From DAHUXN01 sp963729815 (GTDB taxonomy: Bacteria > Acidobacteriota > Terriglobia > Acidiferrales > UBA7541), in NCBI GenBank assembly GCA_963729815.1, contig CAVSPU010000009.1, positions 1 through 64,000 on the forward strand: 64,000 nucleotides of DNA. The letters are read 5' to 3'. The translations under genes were made by a program, and so were the position numbers. The notes beneath the pieces are model-generated. The model saw only the letters and a list, made by a program, of their open reading frames with translations, did not search any database and was not told where the DNA came from. Positions 1-7,736 of the stretch are shown in pieces; position 1 is the first letter of the stretch, and each line of letters starts with the position of its first letter.

Positions 1-66
1 ATCCATTCACTCAACTGAATAGAATACAGAAATAGGAAAGCTATCTAGAATTACGCACTAGACCGT

Positions 67-315
67 TTAGGAACTACTTCTAACTCGCGCTCCACGAGTT
101 ACAGTCTCAACGCGCTTCAGCGCCTTTCCCTTGTGAATTGCAATGTGATCGGTTTTGTCACTCTTGATAATGTACTGAGGTTCGTCTTTCGAAGCATGGT
201 GCAAATAGCCTTTGAAGCGAATGGTAGAGACAACTTTCTTCAGGATCACTCCGCGAACTCTTCCTGCTTCGGAGTTCCATTCAACATGGTCGCCGCGCTT
301 GAACGCCTTCGACAT
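67..315 (-). CDS. DUF2945 (HVA1 TUDOR-like) small protein
   Basis: An 82-residue protein. The N-terminal stretch KRGDHVEWNSEAGRVRGVI and a later PQYIIKSDKT segment match the DUF2945 / hypervirulence-associated TUDOR family, a small beta-barrel of unknown molecular role. The ATG at 315 puts the domain right at the N-terminus, as in the family; a start seven codons upstream is possible but adds nothing conserved. No strong ribosome binding site is visible. It lies on the island side of the tRNA-Arg remnant at 840-884, so it may have arrived with that element. The family call is from sequence recognition; the function is unknown. Confidence 0.75.
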   Translation of the reverse strand: MSKAFKRGDHVEWNSEAGRVRGVILKKVVSTIRFKGYLHHASKDEPQYIIKSDKTDHIAIHKGKALKRVETVTRGARVRSSS

Positions 316-834
316 CGGACTCGACCCATTGTGCATGAATAGACTGTGAGGAGTCGAGGAAGTGCCGGGTCATTGAACGGAAAGAGCAGGGACCAAGAAA
401 TACTCCTACGGATTAAAGAAGACTGTTGAACAAATTGCTGGAAGGCGGAAGGCGACGAGCCGACGCAGTGATCTCTGAGGCCGACTATCGGTTCAATCCG
501 AAGGGTCAAAGTTGGGTATCGCGCAGGTCGTCCCCTGTGCCAAAAGTATGCCAGTATCGGGATGTTTTCATGCCATTGGGGTTAGCTTTGAACGAAAAAC
601 AGATTTCCGAAATTGCTGAAAACACAGAGAAGTCAGAGTAGGTTATGGAGCTGTTGGAGTCGGATAGTGCGCGCCCAAGGCAGGCGTTCTCCGTTACTGC
701 GGCCTCGCGGTCGTCGTCTTAACAAGACCGCCCAGCAGAAAATTTCAGTCCAACTTCGGTCCAGTTCAAGGGCGAGATAAATGGCGCGCTTCCTCGTAAG
801 CGACACCAGCAGCGGCACTTAGAGTTTTGTATTG
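316..834. other. Non-coding or decayed DNA at island end
   Basis: About 520 bases without a convincing gene. A 71-codon open frame at 426-641 (+, TTG start) has no recognisable domain and no good ribosome binding site; it could be a decayed gene. No integrase or transposase fragment is recognisable. Confidence 0.4.
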
Positions 835-839
835 CATAG

Positions 840-884
840 CTTCTAAGCAGAGGGTCGGGGGTTCGAGTCCCTCCGGGCGCGCCA
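840..884 (+). pseudogene. 3' half of tRNA-Arg(TCT), attachment-site scar
   Basis: The sequence holds an anticodon loop with TCT at 842-844, the 3' anticodon strand, an extra loop, a T arm (GGGGG/TTCGAGT/CCCTC), the 3' acceptor strand CGGGCGC at 874-880, discriminator G881 and an encoded CCA at 882-884. The 5' half is missing: the bases before 840 cannot pair with the anticodon stem, and no GCGCCCG acceptor strand or D arm is found upstream. The break falls in the anticodon loop, a usual crossover point for tyrosine recombinases that integrate into tRNA genes. The intact gene would then lie upstream of the window. Confidence 0.8.
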
Positions 885-1198
885 CCTCCTTGTTCCGTCT
901 GCTCTCAACCAGTTCTGCCGATACTCTGCATTTTGTTTCAAACTCAAACTCCACGTTTATCCCCAATGAAACAAATCATCCTGACAGTTTTCCCGCACGC
1001 GCGTTACTCACCATCGTGGAAATGGGGATTATGTGCAAAAGAGGGCAGACGCCTGCCTTCGCTCCCCCTATGATTCCCGCACACACATCGATAGGGACGA
1101 ACTTCACACCCTATGGAATTGTGCCGATCCATCCGCGCAGCCCGCAGCAAGAGAGCAATACTGGGGAAGCGAAGGATTGTCGCACAGGAGGAATCACA
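885..1198. other. Intergenic region after tRNA-Arg scar
   Basis: A 314-base stretch between the tRNA remnant and the YXWGXW gene. An open frame runs through it in phase with the downstream gene, but it starts inside the tRNA remnant and has no conserved features, so I treat it as leader and promoter DNA. I see no clear sigma-70 promoter. Confidence 0.45.
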
Positions 1199-2254
1199 AT
1201 GCGTGGCATCGCGGTTCGTTGTTTGCTCTTCGTATTTGTAATGCTGGCGATATCAGCGTCGTCTTTCGCGCAAGTCCGCGTATCGATCACCGTCGCTCCG
1301 CCGGCGCTGCCTGTTTATGATCAGCCCATTTGTCCCGGCGATGGTTATATTTGGACACCAGGGTATTGGGCCTGGGACGGCGATAGCAGCGGTTATTACT
1401 GGGTGCCCGGGGCGTGGGTATCAGCTCCGGAAGTTGGTCTGCTCTGGACGCCAGGCTATTGGGGGTCGGACAACGGCAGTTTTACTTTTTATGATGGCTA
1501 CTGGGGTCAGGAAGTTGGTTTCTACGGCGGGATCGATTACGGTTTCGGCTACTTCGGTCACGGCTACGAAGGTGGACGTTGGGACAACGGAAGCTTTTAC
1601 TACAACCGTTCGGTGAACAATGTGGACGCGACCGTCGTTCACAATGTCTACAACGAGTCGGTGGCCAACGCGACTGCCGTCAACCGCGTCAGCTACAACG
1701 GTGGCGATCGTGGGATAAATGCGCGTCCCACATCTCAAGAAGAAGCTGCGACACATGAGACGCATGTCTCGCCCGTAGCCCTTCAAGTTCAAAACGTGAG
1801 GGATGCCCGGAGTAATCCGGAACTACGTGCCTCTGCGAAAGACGGCGGCGCGCTTTCCAACTCTCCATCCAATCGTGCCGATGCAAACGCGCGTCCGGAG
1901 GCCAACGTTTCTCCGCGCACAGCGGTTCATCCCAACGATCTTCCACCTCTTGAACGTCCCGCTGCCCCAAACACGGGGGACGCGAAGCTCGATCAGAAAT
2001 ATTCGCGACAGCAGGAGAAACTGGTGGCGAAGCAAGGACAGGAGCGGCAGAAATTGCAGCAACAGCAGGACCGGGACCATCAGCAACTGACGCAACAAGT
2101 CAAGAACGCGAATGACGCGAAAACACAGCAGCTAGAGGAGAAGCATCAGCAGCAAACACAGCAAATGGTGCAAAAACACGCACAACAGCAGCAGGACTTG
2201 AAGAATAAACAGCAGCCAAAGCACCAGCCAGGTGCGCCGCAGCCCCGTCAGTAG
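1199..2254 (+). CDS. Exported YXWGXW-repeat protein with Gln-rich tail
   Basis: The ATG at 1199 is preceded by an AGGAGG-type ribosome binding site at 1186-1191 and gives a clean signal peptide (residues 1-24, cut near SSFAQ). The mature part begins with three repeats of the type WTPGYWAWDG, WVPGAWVSAP and WTPGYWGSD, the aromatic YXWGXW/BcpO-related repeat found in periplasmic or outer-membrane-associated proteins of acidobacteria and proteobacteria. A Tyr/Gly-rich segment follows. The last 100 residues are a Gln/Lys-rich, probably coiled-coil tail (QQEKLVAKQGQERQKLQQQ and similar). The role is unknown; an envelope structural part is the usual guess. The frame stays open upstream to 827, but that part is not conserved. 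Confidence 0.85.
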   Translation: MRGIAVRCLLFVFVMLAISASSFAQVRVSITVAPPALPVYDQPICPGDGYIWTPGYWAWDGDSSGYYWVPGAWVSAPEVGLLWTPGYWGSDNGSFTFYDGYWGQEVGFYGGIDYGFGYFGHGYEGGRWDNGSFYYNRSVNNVDATVVHNVYNESVANATAVNRVSYNGGDRGINARPTSQEEAATHETHVSPVALQVQNVRDARSNPELRASAKDGGALSNSPSNRADANARPEANVSPRTAVHPNDLPPLERPAAPNTGDAKLDQKYSRQQEKLVAKQGQERQKLQQQQDRDHQQLTQQVKNANDAKTQQLEEKHQQQTQQMVQKHAQQQQDLKNKQQPKHQPGAPQPRQ

Positions 2255-2350
2255 GACCATCTTCCGACGGAATGGCTCTTGGTGACGCAGGAGAAGTGAA
2301 TTGAGTCAGGTATCCGCCGCGCGGAGGTTCTCTCTAATTTCGCGCGGCGC

Positions 2351-2398
2351 GTTGCGAACGAGGGAGTGGGTCGGCCTGTACCATCCCTCGTTCGCAAC
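2351..2398. terminator. Perfect 15-bp hairpin between convergent genes
   Basis: The 15-base arm at 2351-2365 is exactly complementary to 2384-2398, with an 18-nt loop. It lies between the 3' ends of two convergent genes (ends at 2254 and 2478), which fits a bidirectional terminator or RNA 3'-end stabiliser. The T-tract is poor, so intrinsic termination is not certain. Confidence 0.5.
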
Positions 2399-2477
2399 CA
2401 CCGTTTTAGGCCATCGAATCTCTGATGCAGTCCGACCCAGCAGAAGACTTCGAATGTTCTTTCCCGGGGCGCGCTTC

Positions 2478-2888
2478 TCAGTGCTGAGCCGCCGCGCCAA
2501 ATTGCGCAAACGTAACGACGTGGCCACCCGGATCCTTTGCTCCCACTTCTTTCGCGCCGTAGAACGTCGTTCGCACCGGCATCACCACCTCGACACCTTT
2601 CATAGCTGCAATAATCGCAATGACGTCGTCCAGGTTTTCTACCTCCACGTAAAGAAACGTCGGCCCCTTACTGAATGACTTCAGCGCATCCGGATCTTTC
2701 TCCACGCTGGCGTAAGTCTGGTACATCATCTCGACATTTCCCTTTCGGAGTGCCACGAACGCCAACTTGTTTCCATCAGGCACTTCCGAGGTCTTCTCAA
2801 ACCCCAGCTGTTCCCAGAACTCCACGCAGGGTTCCACTTCGTCCACCAACAACACGGGAGTGATTCGCTTCACCGCAATGTGATTCAT
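2478..2888 (-). CDS. VOC-family protein (glyoxalase/bleomycin-resistance fold)
   Basis: A 136-residue protein with one VOC module: beta strand and helix RITPVLLVDEVEPCVEFWE, then KLAFVALRKGNVEMM, then a second half with GPTFLYVEVENLDDVIAI and a C-terminal DPGGHVVTFAQF strand. Members are small dimeric metalloenzymes or binding proteins (glyoxalases, dioxygenases, antibiotic-binding proteins). The substrate cannot be predicted. The start is an ATG with GGAGAAA just upstream. It is transcribed alone and converges on the YXWGXW gene. Confidence 0.85.
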   Translation of the reverse strand: MNHIAVKRITPVLLVDEVEPCVEFWEQLGFEKTSEVPDGNKLAFVALRKGNVEMMYQTYASVEKDPDALKSFSKGPTFLYVEVENLDDVIAIIAAMKGVEVVMPVRTTFYGAKEVGAKDPGGHVVTFAQFGAAAQH

Positions 2889-3003
2889 TTTCTCCTCCGT
2901 CCTCGGCCGCCGGGAGAGCGCGCTGAAGAAAAATGTAAAGCTCGCGAGCGTGACACTGGCTGCGCGAATTGAAAATCCCCCTTGCTAACCTCGTTTCTAT
3001 TTG

Positions 3004-3022
3004 CTAGTCTAAATGAGACTAG
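3004..3022. promoter_or_regulatory. Candidate operator for the cdd1-like/padR pair
   Basis: A perfect inverted repeat, CTAGTCT (3004-3010) and AGACTAG (3016-3022) with a 5-base spacer, lies 44 bases before the cdd1-like start. A second small palindrome ACAT-ttc-ATGT is at 3041-3051. PadR regulators commonly repress their own operon through palindromes in this position; that this is the site is an inference. Confidence 0.45.
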
Positions 3023-3065
3023 TTAAGAATATCGGATGCTACATTTCATGTCAAGGAGATTTCGG

Positions 3066-3350
3066 ATGGCCACTCAACCGCGCCGCTTGCACGACTTGAT
3101 TTCTGTCGGCCCTGCCATGCTTCGCGATTTCGACCGTCTGGGCATTCGCACCGTGGTGCAGCTCGCGCGCCGAAATCCGCAGAAGCTTTACGCCCAGCTC
3201 TGCCGTGTCACCGGAAAGCATCAGGACATTTGTTGTCTCGACGTTTTCCATGCCGCGGTCGCGCAGGCCCGCAACCCGCTTCTTCCGGCCGAAAAATGCC
3301 AATGGTGGTATTGGAGCCGGCAGAGGAAAGCGAGCCATGCCCGCCAATAA
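3066..3350 (+). CDS. Cdd1-type helix-hairpin-helix protein
   Basis: A 94-residue protein resembling the Cdd1 (pathogenicity locus) family. It has a helix-hairpin-helix core LHDLISVGPAMLRDFDRLG followed by the family pattern VQLARRNPQKLYAQL and a late Trp (QWWYW). HhH domains of this type bind DNA non-specifically or act as protein adaptors; the family role is not established. The ATG at 3066 has AAGGAG 7 bases upstream and is preferred over 3036. The 3' end overlaps padR by 14 bases, which indicates translational coupling. Confidence 0.8.
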   Translation: MATQPRRLHDLISVGPAMLRDFDRLGIRTVVQLARRNPQKLYAQLCRVTGKHQDICCLDVFHAAVAQARNPLLPAEKCQWWYWSRQRKASHARQ

Positions 3351-3984
3351 GTCGCGCGAGCTGACTACGCCCGATCTCGTGCTGCTCAGTTTGCTGGCCG
3401 AGCGCGCCATGCACGGTTACGAGGCGAATCTCGAACTCGAGCGCAGGCAAGTGCGCGACTGGGCGGGCATTTCCCGCCCGCAAATCTATTACTCGCTCGA
3501 AAAGCTTGCGCGGCTCGATTTGTTGCGTGCCGCGGAAAGCGGCGAACCCACGGCCGGTCCTGAACGCAGCGTTTTCGCCACCACGCCAAAGGGCCGCGCG
3601 TCCCTCGCGCGCTCTCTCGAACGAGAATCCTGGGCTGTGCAGCGCGAGCGGCCTCCGTTCCTCACGTGGCTCGCGCTCTCTTGGCAGGCGCGCCCGGACG
3701 TTTTTCGTCGGCAACTCGAACGCCGCCGCAAATTCCTAGCTGCGGAGCTGGCGCGGGAAGAAGAAACATTGCGATCCATCAAGAAAGAGGTCGGGCATCC
3801 TTATCATGAAGCGGTTTGGATGGTCAGCTTGATAATTCAGCAGATGAAGACCGAGTTGGAATGGCTTCGCCGAATCTCGCGAGAATTTTCAAAACGAGCC
3901 CCTGCACGCGATGCCCCGCGTACAAAAAATCGCATGGAGGCGCGAAGCAAGCTCAAAGACTTTCTCCGCGCCTCTGAATCGTAA
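3337..3984 (+). CDS. PadR-family transcriptional regulator
   Basis: A 215-residue protein. Residues 8-90 form the PadR winged helix (LTTPDLVLLSLLAERAMHG, ISRPQIYYSLEKLARLDLL, then the wing). Residues 100-180 form a helical C-terminal dimerisation domain with a basic, probably coiled-coil stretch. PadR proteins repress genes for phenolic acid or multidrug responses and usually themselves. The start at 3337 follows AGAGGAAAG and overlaps the end of the upstream cdd1-like gene, so the two are one operon, possibly controlled by the palindrome at 3004-3022. The last 30 residues are lysine/arginine rich and not conserved. Confidence 0.88.
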   Translation: MPANKSRELTTPDLVLLSLLAERAMHGYEANLELERRQVRDWAGISRPQIYYSLEKLARLDLLRAAESGEPTAGPERSVFATTPKGRASLARSLERESWAVQRERPPFLTWLALSWQARPDVFRRQLERRRKFLAAELAREEETLRSIKKEVGHPYHEAVWMVSLIIQQMKTELEWLRRISREFSKRAPARDAPRTKNRMEARSKLKDFLRASES

Positions 3985-4005
3985 CGCTTCCGTGCCAGTG
4001 AATGC

Positions 4006-5550
4006 TCAGAATGGGCTCGTCGAAGGCGGCGGCAGCGGCTTTCGCGGAATCATTTCGTCGCGATTGGCCGTGAGATAAACGAACGACGCCACGATCACCG
4101 CAATTTGTTTCATGTCCGGCTCGGAGACGCGTTCGTACACGTCCATGTTCGAGTGATGCGTGCGCGTTTCGTATTCCAGCGGGTCCTGAATGAACTGGAA
4201 GCCGGGGATTCCGACAGCGTTGAACGAAAGATGGTCCGTTCCGCCGGTGTTGCGAATCGTGAGCGTGGTCATGCCGAGATTGTTGAAAGGCTTCATCCAT
4301 TCTTGGAAAATCGGCGCGACCGCTTCATTGCCTTGCAAATAAACGCCGCGAATTTCGCCCGAGCCGTTGTCGATGTTGTAGTAGGCGTCGAGTTTTTGCT
4401 GCTCCGGCTTCAGCTGCATGGTCGTGGGATCGCCGAAATGATCTTTCACGTAGGCGCGCGAGCCCAGCAGGCCCTCTTCTTCGCCGGTCCACAAGCCAAT
4501 GCGCACCGTGCGGCGCATTTTCAAGCCGCTTTCTTTGAGAATGCGCATCGCTTCCAGCATGACAGCAGAGCCCGCGCCGTTGTCCGTTGCGCCAGTGGCG
4601 GCGTGCCAGGAATCGAAGTGGCCGCCGATCATCACAACCTCGTCGGCTTTGTCCGTGCCCGGAATTTCGCCGATGATGTTGAAAGAATTGAGATCGTCGT
4701 CGTAAAACTTGTTGGCGATATTGATTTGCAGCGTGACGGGAATTTTCTTTTCGAGCAGTCGGTAGATGCGCCCATAGCATTCGCTGGCCATCGCGACGGT
4801 CGGCAGCGTCGGTGGCCCATTGGGATCGTAGGAACCGCCGGATTGGACGTAAACCGTGCCATCATCGCCGCGCGAAGCCTGAATCCAGCCGGCTGCGCCT
4901 TCGGCGACTAGAAATGCCTGAAGTTTGTCGCGCAAGGCGCGCAGCGCGCGAAATTGCGCGAAGCGATCCTGATTTCGCGCGCCGGGCACGGGTTCGCTGG
5001 CAAGGTCGGCAAGCTCGGCGTCTGTGTAGCGATGCGCCTGCGCGTCGAAGTGCAACGGATCGTCCGGCGGCAATTGCGTCAGGACGAATTTCCCCTTGAG
5101 TTGGCCGCGATATTTTTCGAGATCCTGCTCGGTATTGATCACCGCAAGCACGGCGGGAGCCGTGACCGGCCCGTTCGTTCCGGGCGTCCACGCGAGAGGA
5201 TAGGCAATCAAGATATAAGGACGCGGCGAAATCATCATCGCGGAGAAATTGTCGTTGGACCATCCGCGCCCAAACGGCCACGCCTCGGTGTGAACATTCG
5301 CCAGTCCCCACTGCTTCATTTGGTCCTGCGTCCACTGGGCGGCGGCGCGCATGTTGGGGGAATTCGTCAGCCGCGGGCCGTAGACGTCGGTGAGGTAGCT
5401 TTCGATGTTCATCACCTGCGAATGATTCAAGCCGATATCCTTAATCGTGTAGATGGCGTTGAGATCGGCCTGCGTCGGCGCCTGCGCCGCAGCGGGCAGC
5501 GCCACGCAAACCGCCAGCAATGTGACTATCGCAATTCCAAGTTTTCGCAC
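4006..5550 (-). CDS. Exported M28-family zinc peptidase
   Basis: The 514-residue product has a signal peptide (RKLGIAIVTLLAVCVALPA, cut after AAA/QA), a PA-like insert and a C-terminal M28 domain. The co-catalytic zinc set is complete: H311 and D313 in GGHFDSW, D323 in ATDNGAG, E357-E358 in TGEEEG, D394 in NIDNGSG and H466 in RTHHSN. It should be a secreted aminopeptidase or carboxypeptidase of the Q/PSMA-like type. I chose the GTG at 5550 because GGAGG sits exactly 6 bases upstream and the start gives a standard signal peptide; the longer frame to 5604 lacks a ribosome binding site. It converges on padR and lies downstream of msrPQ. Confidence 0.88.
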   Translation of the reverse strand: MRKLGIAIVTLLAVCVALPAAAQAPTQADLNAIYTIKDIGLNHSQVMNIESYLTDVYGPRLTNSPNMRAAAQWTQDQMKQWGLANVHTEAWPFGRGWSNDNFSAMMISPRPYILIAYPLAWTPGTNGPVTAPAVLAVINTEQDLEKYRGQLKGKFVLTQLPPDDPLHFDAQAHRYTDAELADLASEPVPGARNQDRFAQFRALRALRDKLQAFLVAEGAAGWIQASRGDDGTVYVQSGGSYDPNGPPTLPTVAMASECYGRIYRLLEKKIPVTLQINIANKFYDDDLNSFNIIGEIPGTDKADEVVMIGGHFDSWHAATGATDNGAGSAVMLEAMRILKESGLKMRRTVRIGLWTGEEEGLLGSRAYVKDHFGDPTTMQLKPEQQKLDAYYNIDNGSGEIRGVYLQGNEAVAPIFQEWMKPFNNLGMTTLTIRNTGGTDHLSFNAVGIPGFQFIQDPLEYETRTHHSNMDVYERVSEPDMKQIAVIVASFVYLTANRDEMIPRKPLPPPSTSPF

Positions 5551-5722
5551 AATCGTCCTCCGCTGTGCCTTCCGGCGAGCCAGATTTTTACGCGCAAACC
5601 CCACAGGAACAAATCGTCACCGTCTGAGACGCAAGAATTGAGAGACGCGTTTCAGCGACCGGGTTGAATATGCCGCGAGCGAAGGGAATTCAAAATTTCA
5701 GTTTTCGGTTTATGGCCCGGCG

Positions 5723-6388
5723 TCAGGCCGTTTCCGCGGTGGAAGGCTCTTCGCTCGGGAGATTGTGCGCGGAAGAGCGCTGCTGCCGGGTGTAAATCCA
5801 GAAGCCGATGCGCAATGCGAGAAGAATGCCGACAATTGCCGCGTACTGCAGCGGCTTGCGTTCGTCGGATTTCACGAGCCAGTAGTAATGGATGACGCCG
5901 GCGATGGCCGCGAAATAAATCGCGCGATGGAGCAACTGCCAGCGCTTTCCGCCGAGTCGGCGAATCCAGCCCGCTGTCGACGTGATCGCCAGAGGAAGCA
6001 GCAAAACAAATCCCGTGAAGCCGACCGTGATATAGCGGCGCTTCAAAACGTCGGTCCACATTTCATGGAGATTGAAAAAGTGATCGAGCACCACCCACGC
6101 CGAAAAATGCAGGCACACGTAAAAGAACGCGAACAGGCCGAGCATGCGACGAAAACGAATCAGCAGCGGCACGTGAAGAAGTTTTCGCAGCGGCGTAATG
6201 CAAAGAGTGATGATCAAGAAACGGATCGTCCAGTCGCCGGTCCAGTGTTCGACGAATTCGATGGGATTGGCCGTGAGGTCGCCCTGAAATCCCCTCCAGA
6301 TCAAAACGCCGAGGGGCACAAGGCAAAGAAGAAACACAACGACCTTAGTCCACTTGCTGGTGAGGATGGAATTCAAAGCGCGGCGCAC
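5723..6388 (-). CDS. msrQ: MsrQ, heme-binding membrane subunit of MsrPQ
   Basis: A 221-residue membrane protein of the ferric-reductase-like/YedZ family with about six transmembrane helices. Histidines in YVCLHFSAWV and the HRAIYF...GVIHYYW region fit heme ligands. MsrQ takes electrons from the quinone pool or a flavin reductase and passes them to MsrP for repair of oxidised periplasmic methionines. It begins with GTG only two bases after the msrP stop and has no clear ribosome binding site, so its translation probably depends on msrP. Length and order match the family. Confidence 0.93.
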   Translation of the reverse strand: MRRALNSILTSKWTKVVVFLLCLVPLGVLIWRGFQGDLTANPIEFVEHWTGDWTIRFLIITLCITPLRKLLHVPLLIRFRRMLGLFAFFYVCLHFSAWVVLDHFFNLHEMWTDVLKRRYITVGFTGFVLLLPLAITSTAGWIRRLGGKRWQLLHRAIYFAAIAGVIHYYWLVKSDERKPLQYAAIVGILLALRIGFWIYTRQQRSSAHNLPSEEPSTAETA

Positions 6389-6390
6389 GA

Positions 6391-7350
6391 TTAGAAATTT
6401 TTGCGCAGGTCCATGCCCGTGTACATGCTGGCGACCTGATCGGAGTAGCCGTTGAACATCAGCGTGGGCCGGCGGAAGAAATCGCCGAGGCGCCGCTCGC
6501 TGGCCTGGCTCCAGCGCGGATGATCGACGTGTGGATTCACGTTCGCGTAAAAACCATATTCATTCGGAGCTGAAATGTTCCATGTTGTGGGCGGTTCGTT
6601 TTTGACGAAGCGGATTTTCACAAGTGACTTCACGCTTTTGAAACCGTATTTCCAGGGGATCACCATGCGGACCGGCGCTCCATCCTGATTGGGCAGCGTT
6701 TCGCCATACATTCCCACGCACAGGAGCGTGAGCGGATTCATCGCTTCATCCATGCGCAGTCCTTCGACATAGGGGAAGGGAATTCCCGCCTCCGGCCCTT
6801 CCGGCATTTGGCCCGTGTTGTAATAGCTTTCGAACGCGACATAGCGCGCCTTCGGAGTGGGCTCGGCGAGCTTGATCAAGTCGCTGAACGGGTAGCCAAT
6901 CCACGGAACGACGATCGACCACGCTTCGACGCAGCGATGGCGGTAAATGCGCTCCTCGAGCGGCGCGATTTTCATGATGTCGTCCATGTGCAATTTCATG
7001 GGCTTCTTCACTTCGCCTTCGATGGACACTGTCCATGGCGAGGTGCGGAAATTCCCGGCGTTCGCGGAGGGATCTCCCTTGCCCGTGCCGAATTCGTAGA
7101 AGTTGTTGTAGGTCGTCACGTCCTTTTCCGGCGTGACGGATTCAGTCGTGTTGAATGGCCCTTTGATCACGCCATTCAGTTTTACGGGGACAGAGCCCGT
7201 ACCCGGCCCGGACGCCCAGCGCGAGAACCTCTTCCATCCACCTACCGCCGCGCCGGTGGCCGCGAGCCCAAGAAGGAAATTGCGCCGGTTGGTATATGCG
7301 CTCTTTGGGGTCACCTCGGAATAGGATAACTGCGGCACGCGCTTATCCAT
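6391..7350 (-). CDS. msrP: MsrP, periplasmic methionine sulfoxide reductase
   Basis: A 319-residue sulfite-oxidase-fold molybdoenzyme. A Tat signal, NRRNFLLGLAATGAAVGG (residues 21-38), marks export of the folded protein. The molybdenum-ligating cysteine is C140 in YRHRCVEAW. Other family blocks include GAPVRMVIPWKYGFKSVK and the C-terminal HPRWSQA. It reduces R- and S-methionine sulfoxide in exported proteins, using electrons from MsrQ. The start is an ATG with GGAGG at 7361-7365. It is first gene of the msrPQ operon; the M28 peptidase is further downstream on the same strand. Confidence 0.95.
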   Translation of the reverse strand: MDKRVPQLSYSEVTPKSAYTNRRNFLLGLAATGAAVGGWKRFSRWASGPGTGSVPVKLNGVIKGPFNTTESVTPEKDVTTYNNFYEFGTGKGDPSANAGNFRTSPWTVSIEGEVKKPMKLHMDDIMKIAPLEERIYRHRCVEAWSIVVPWIGYPFSDLIKLAEPTPKARYVAFESYYNTGQMPEGPEAGIPFPYVEGLRMDEAMNPLTLLCVGMYGETLPNQDGAPVRMVIPWKYGFKSVKSLVKIRFVKNEPPTTWNISAPNEYGFYANVNPHVDHPRWSQASERRLGDFFRRPTLMFNGYSDQVASMYTGMDLRKNF

Positions 7351-7736
7351 GGTTGCCGGCCTCCATATCTAAGTACTCGCTGGAATTACCTGCTGGATGT
7401 TTCGCATACTAAGTCATTGGATGCAACGGGATTGGCGCGAGATTGTTCCAGGTCGGCGATTTTCCGTGGCCAGACCTTCAGATATTGGCCTATGCCTGAA
7501 TCTCAGTTCTTCAGACGCATGGCAGGCCGCGCGTAAGGATTCTCCAGGAAGTTATAGGCATTGGACGACAGGATTTGGCACATTCGAAAAATCCGCCTGA
7601 ACTCCCCCTGTACGCATAAGCGACGCGGCCTCAGAAACTTACCGCATCAACTGGACACGTCACGCTGACCAGTGCTTCGTGGTAGAATGGAGTGCAGTGG
7701 TCGGCCCCTTGTAGACTGAGGTTGGTTTGTCGATCA
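7351..7736. other. Divergent promoter region msrP / TPR regulator
   Basis: A 386-base gap between divergently transcribed genes. I see no convincing gene. A 67-codon frame at 7397-7600 is unremarkable. A possible -10 (TAGAAT, 7683-7688) precedes the rightward gene, but no matching -35 is seen. Confidence 0.4.

Noticed and set aside
6385..6402. Resemblance of the msrP stop region (CGATTAGAAATTTTTGCG) to the repeats at 26.1 kb
   Set aside because: It encodes the conserved C-terminal RKNF and stop of msrP, is single and lacks the paired 67-base layout; probably chance.
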